Positions 62,728 through 64,000 of a stretch of 64,000 bases of DNA are shown one piece after another (position 1 is the stretch's first letter; each line of letters starts with the position of its first letter). The notes under the pieces were generated by a model that saw only the letters and a program-made list of their open reading frames with translations, was not told the DNA's origin and did no database searches. The position numbers and the translations under genes are program-made. This DNA is from Erigeron canadensis (lineage: Eukaryota; Streptophyta; Magnoliopsida; Asterales; Asteraceae). The DNA lies in the NCBI RefSeq assembly GCF_010389155.1, contig NC_057769.1, positions 27,156,735 to 27,220,734 of the forward strand, given 5' to 3'.

Positions 62728-64000
62728 CTACATTACATTACATGTAAATCACGTTAGGCGCCATTTAACGGTTTCTGAAAATATAATAACTCATAAACAA
62801 ACCATAACACATGACAATTCGAAACCATATATATAGCATTCTGAGTTTTTATTTATGGTTCTCAAAATACTCATCCACACAGTATAACACTAAATTACCA
62901 AATCTACCTTTATAATAAATTGTCACTCCTAAAACAAAATTCCATTACAAACGCGCGGGTATTATATATATAAACAGAGAATACTTCGCAAAATACAACC
63001 ATGTTCAAACCTACTATGGGACGACACAAATAAAAAATCAATAATGTGGATTTCGACTTATTAAACTTCAATTAATATATAAGTTATAGACCATGATACA
63101 CGTCATGCTTGGATAATGGGTATAACAATAAAACCCGTAAATGCGGGTCTTAAATAGGATACCAGGTCATCCCTTCTTTCTTTCTTTCTATCTTCCTTTC
63201 TTTGTTTTTCATTTTAGAAATTTTATTAAATATAACCCTTACATTAACCATTCCTATAAAGAAATTTCGATGGCTATATATAACACCGAACTTCGATAGC
63301 CTTGAGGACTATGATTAGCATATTTTTTTTCTATATAAATCAGATAGACTATAACGTTACCTTAGTTTTTATTTATATATATTTAATTAAAATCTATTTT
63401 CTTGCAATTAAGCAATATATGGTGTTTTATCATTTACTGTAAAACTTGAATGAAGAAACTCGTTTGATAGTTCACCTATAACTTACACAACTATTTACAA
63501 CCCCTATGAATGTCATAATTCATAAGCAATAATAATTTTTTTTCATAGACCATTCGAAAGAAAAATATATATATATGTGACAAAAATAGTGTTAATGGAT
63601 ACATCAAGACGGCCCATTTTTCAGCAAACAAAGAAAACCCAAAAGATACATACAATATGGACTGTTTTAAGAATTTAAGTATAAAAGGTACCAAACGTTT
63701 AAAACTTGATACCGGGTTGATCCAAATCGTAGTTCTCCACTTTTTTATTATTCGAGACCGAATGAGTGAACAAAAAAAAAAAAAAAGCAATATGAACTTT
63801 GCCTGAAGTATCTTCAAATGCTTATAGCTCTGTTTATTTGTTTTATCCAAACTATCAAGTTCATAATACTAGTTTTATTTATATATATACGTTGAGTGTT
63901 AAGTTCACAACTGACTTGTAAGTTGTAATACTTTTACGAGTCTACTTGCAACAAAACTAGTTCTTTTCTTTTCTTTTTTTTGTTTTTTTTTTTCACACGT
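62728..64000. other. Right end of window, no gene seen
   Basis: AT-rich, with a CTTT microsatellite near 63172-63205. The open frame 63491-63850 on the minus strand is low-complexity (F, L, I, K) and has no domain. If the exon at 62646 is real, part of this is its intron. Confidence 0.45.

Noticed and set aside
63491..63850. 119-codon open frame on the minus strand
   Set aside because: Low-complexity Phe/Leu/Ile/Lys composition from AT-rich DNA; no domain, no splice signals in support.

Overview
The window is nuclear DNA of a flowering plant, most likely a eudicot (an asterid is possible but unproven). Introns are many and AT-rich with GT-AG borders, intergenic DNA is very AT-rich, and the protein-coding genes belong to plant families: cytosolic fructokinase, STO-type double B-box protein, group I bZIP factor, strictosidine-synthase-like protein, mitochondrial ETF-ubiquinone oxidoreductase, a C1orf74/DUF4504-like protein and F-box proteins. 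No bacterial, organellar or viral replicon is seen.

Layout. 1-4715: left-truncated Ty1/copia element on the minus strand. 4716-9090: intergenic with one small hAT-type MITE. 9199-13595: four-exon fructokinase (+). 13920-16185: a 2.27-kb solo-LTR-like unit. 16753-17327: hAT-type MITE. 17920-24525: a Tourist-like MITE split by a complete but mutated copia element with both LTRs (18026-24264). 25-27.7 kb: gene-free. 27.7-34.2 kb: a rearranged segmental duplication holding two damaged F-box genes, stray copies of the DUF4504 gene's 3' part, a short Helitron-like element and LINE remnants. 34013-38582: seven-exon DUF4504-like gene (-). 38.6-41.3 kb: hAT MITE, SINE and a foldback element. 41370-43390: BBX24-like gene (-). 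44374-44653: Tourist MITE. 45869-47899: strictosidine-synthase-like gene (+). 48.2-51.8 kb: foldback element, Stowaway MITE, no gene. 51911-57805: 18-exon ETFQO gene (+) with two GC-AG introns. 58530-60355: bZIP gene (-), convergent with ETFQO. 61268-61736: second Helitron-like copy. 62646-62727: possible terminal exon of a minus-strand gene lying mostly outside the window.

The genes are independent single-copy loci, not an operon or obvious cluster. Fructokinase and ETFQO are metabolic (sugar phosphorylation; mitochondrial electron entry during amino-acid and phytol breakdown). BBX24-like and bZIP are transcription regulators. All exon borders were derived by hand from splice signals, reading frame and family knowledge; each model keeps an open frame across all junctions. 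I found no convincing new biological system. The most unusual items are the paired GC-AG introns, the exon-shuffled F-box/DUF4504 duplication and two internally repetitive foldback elements.
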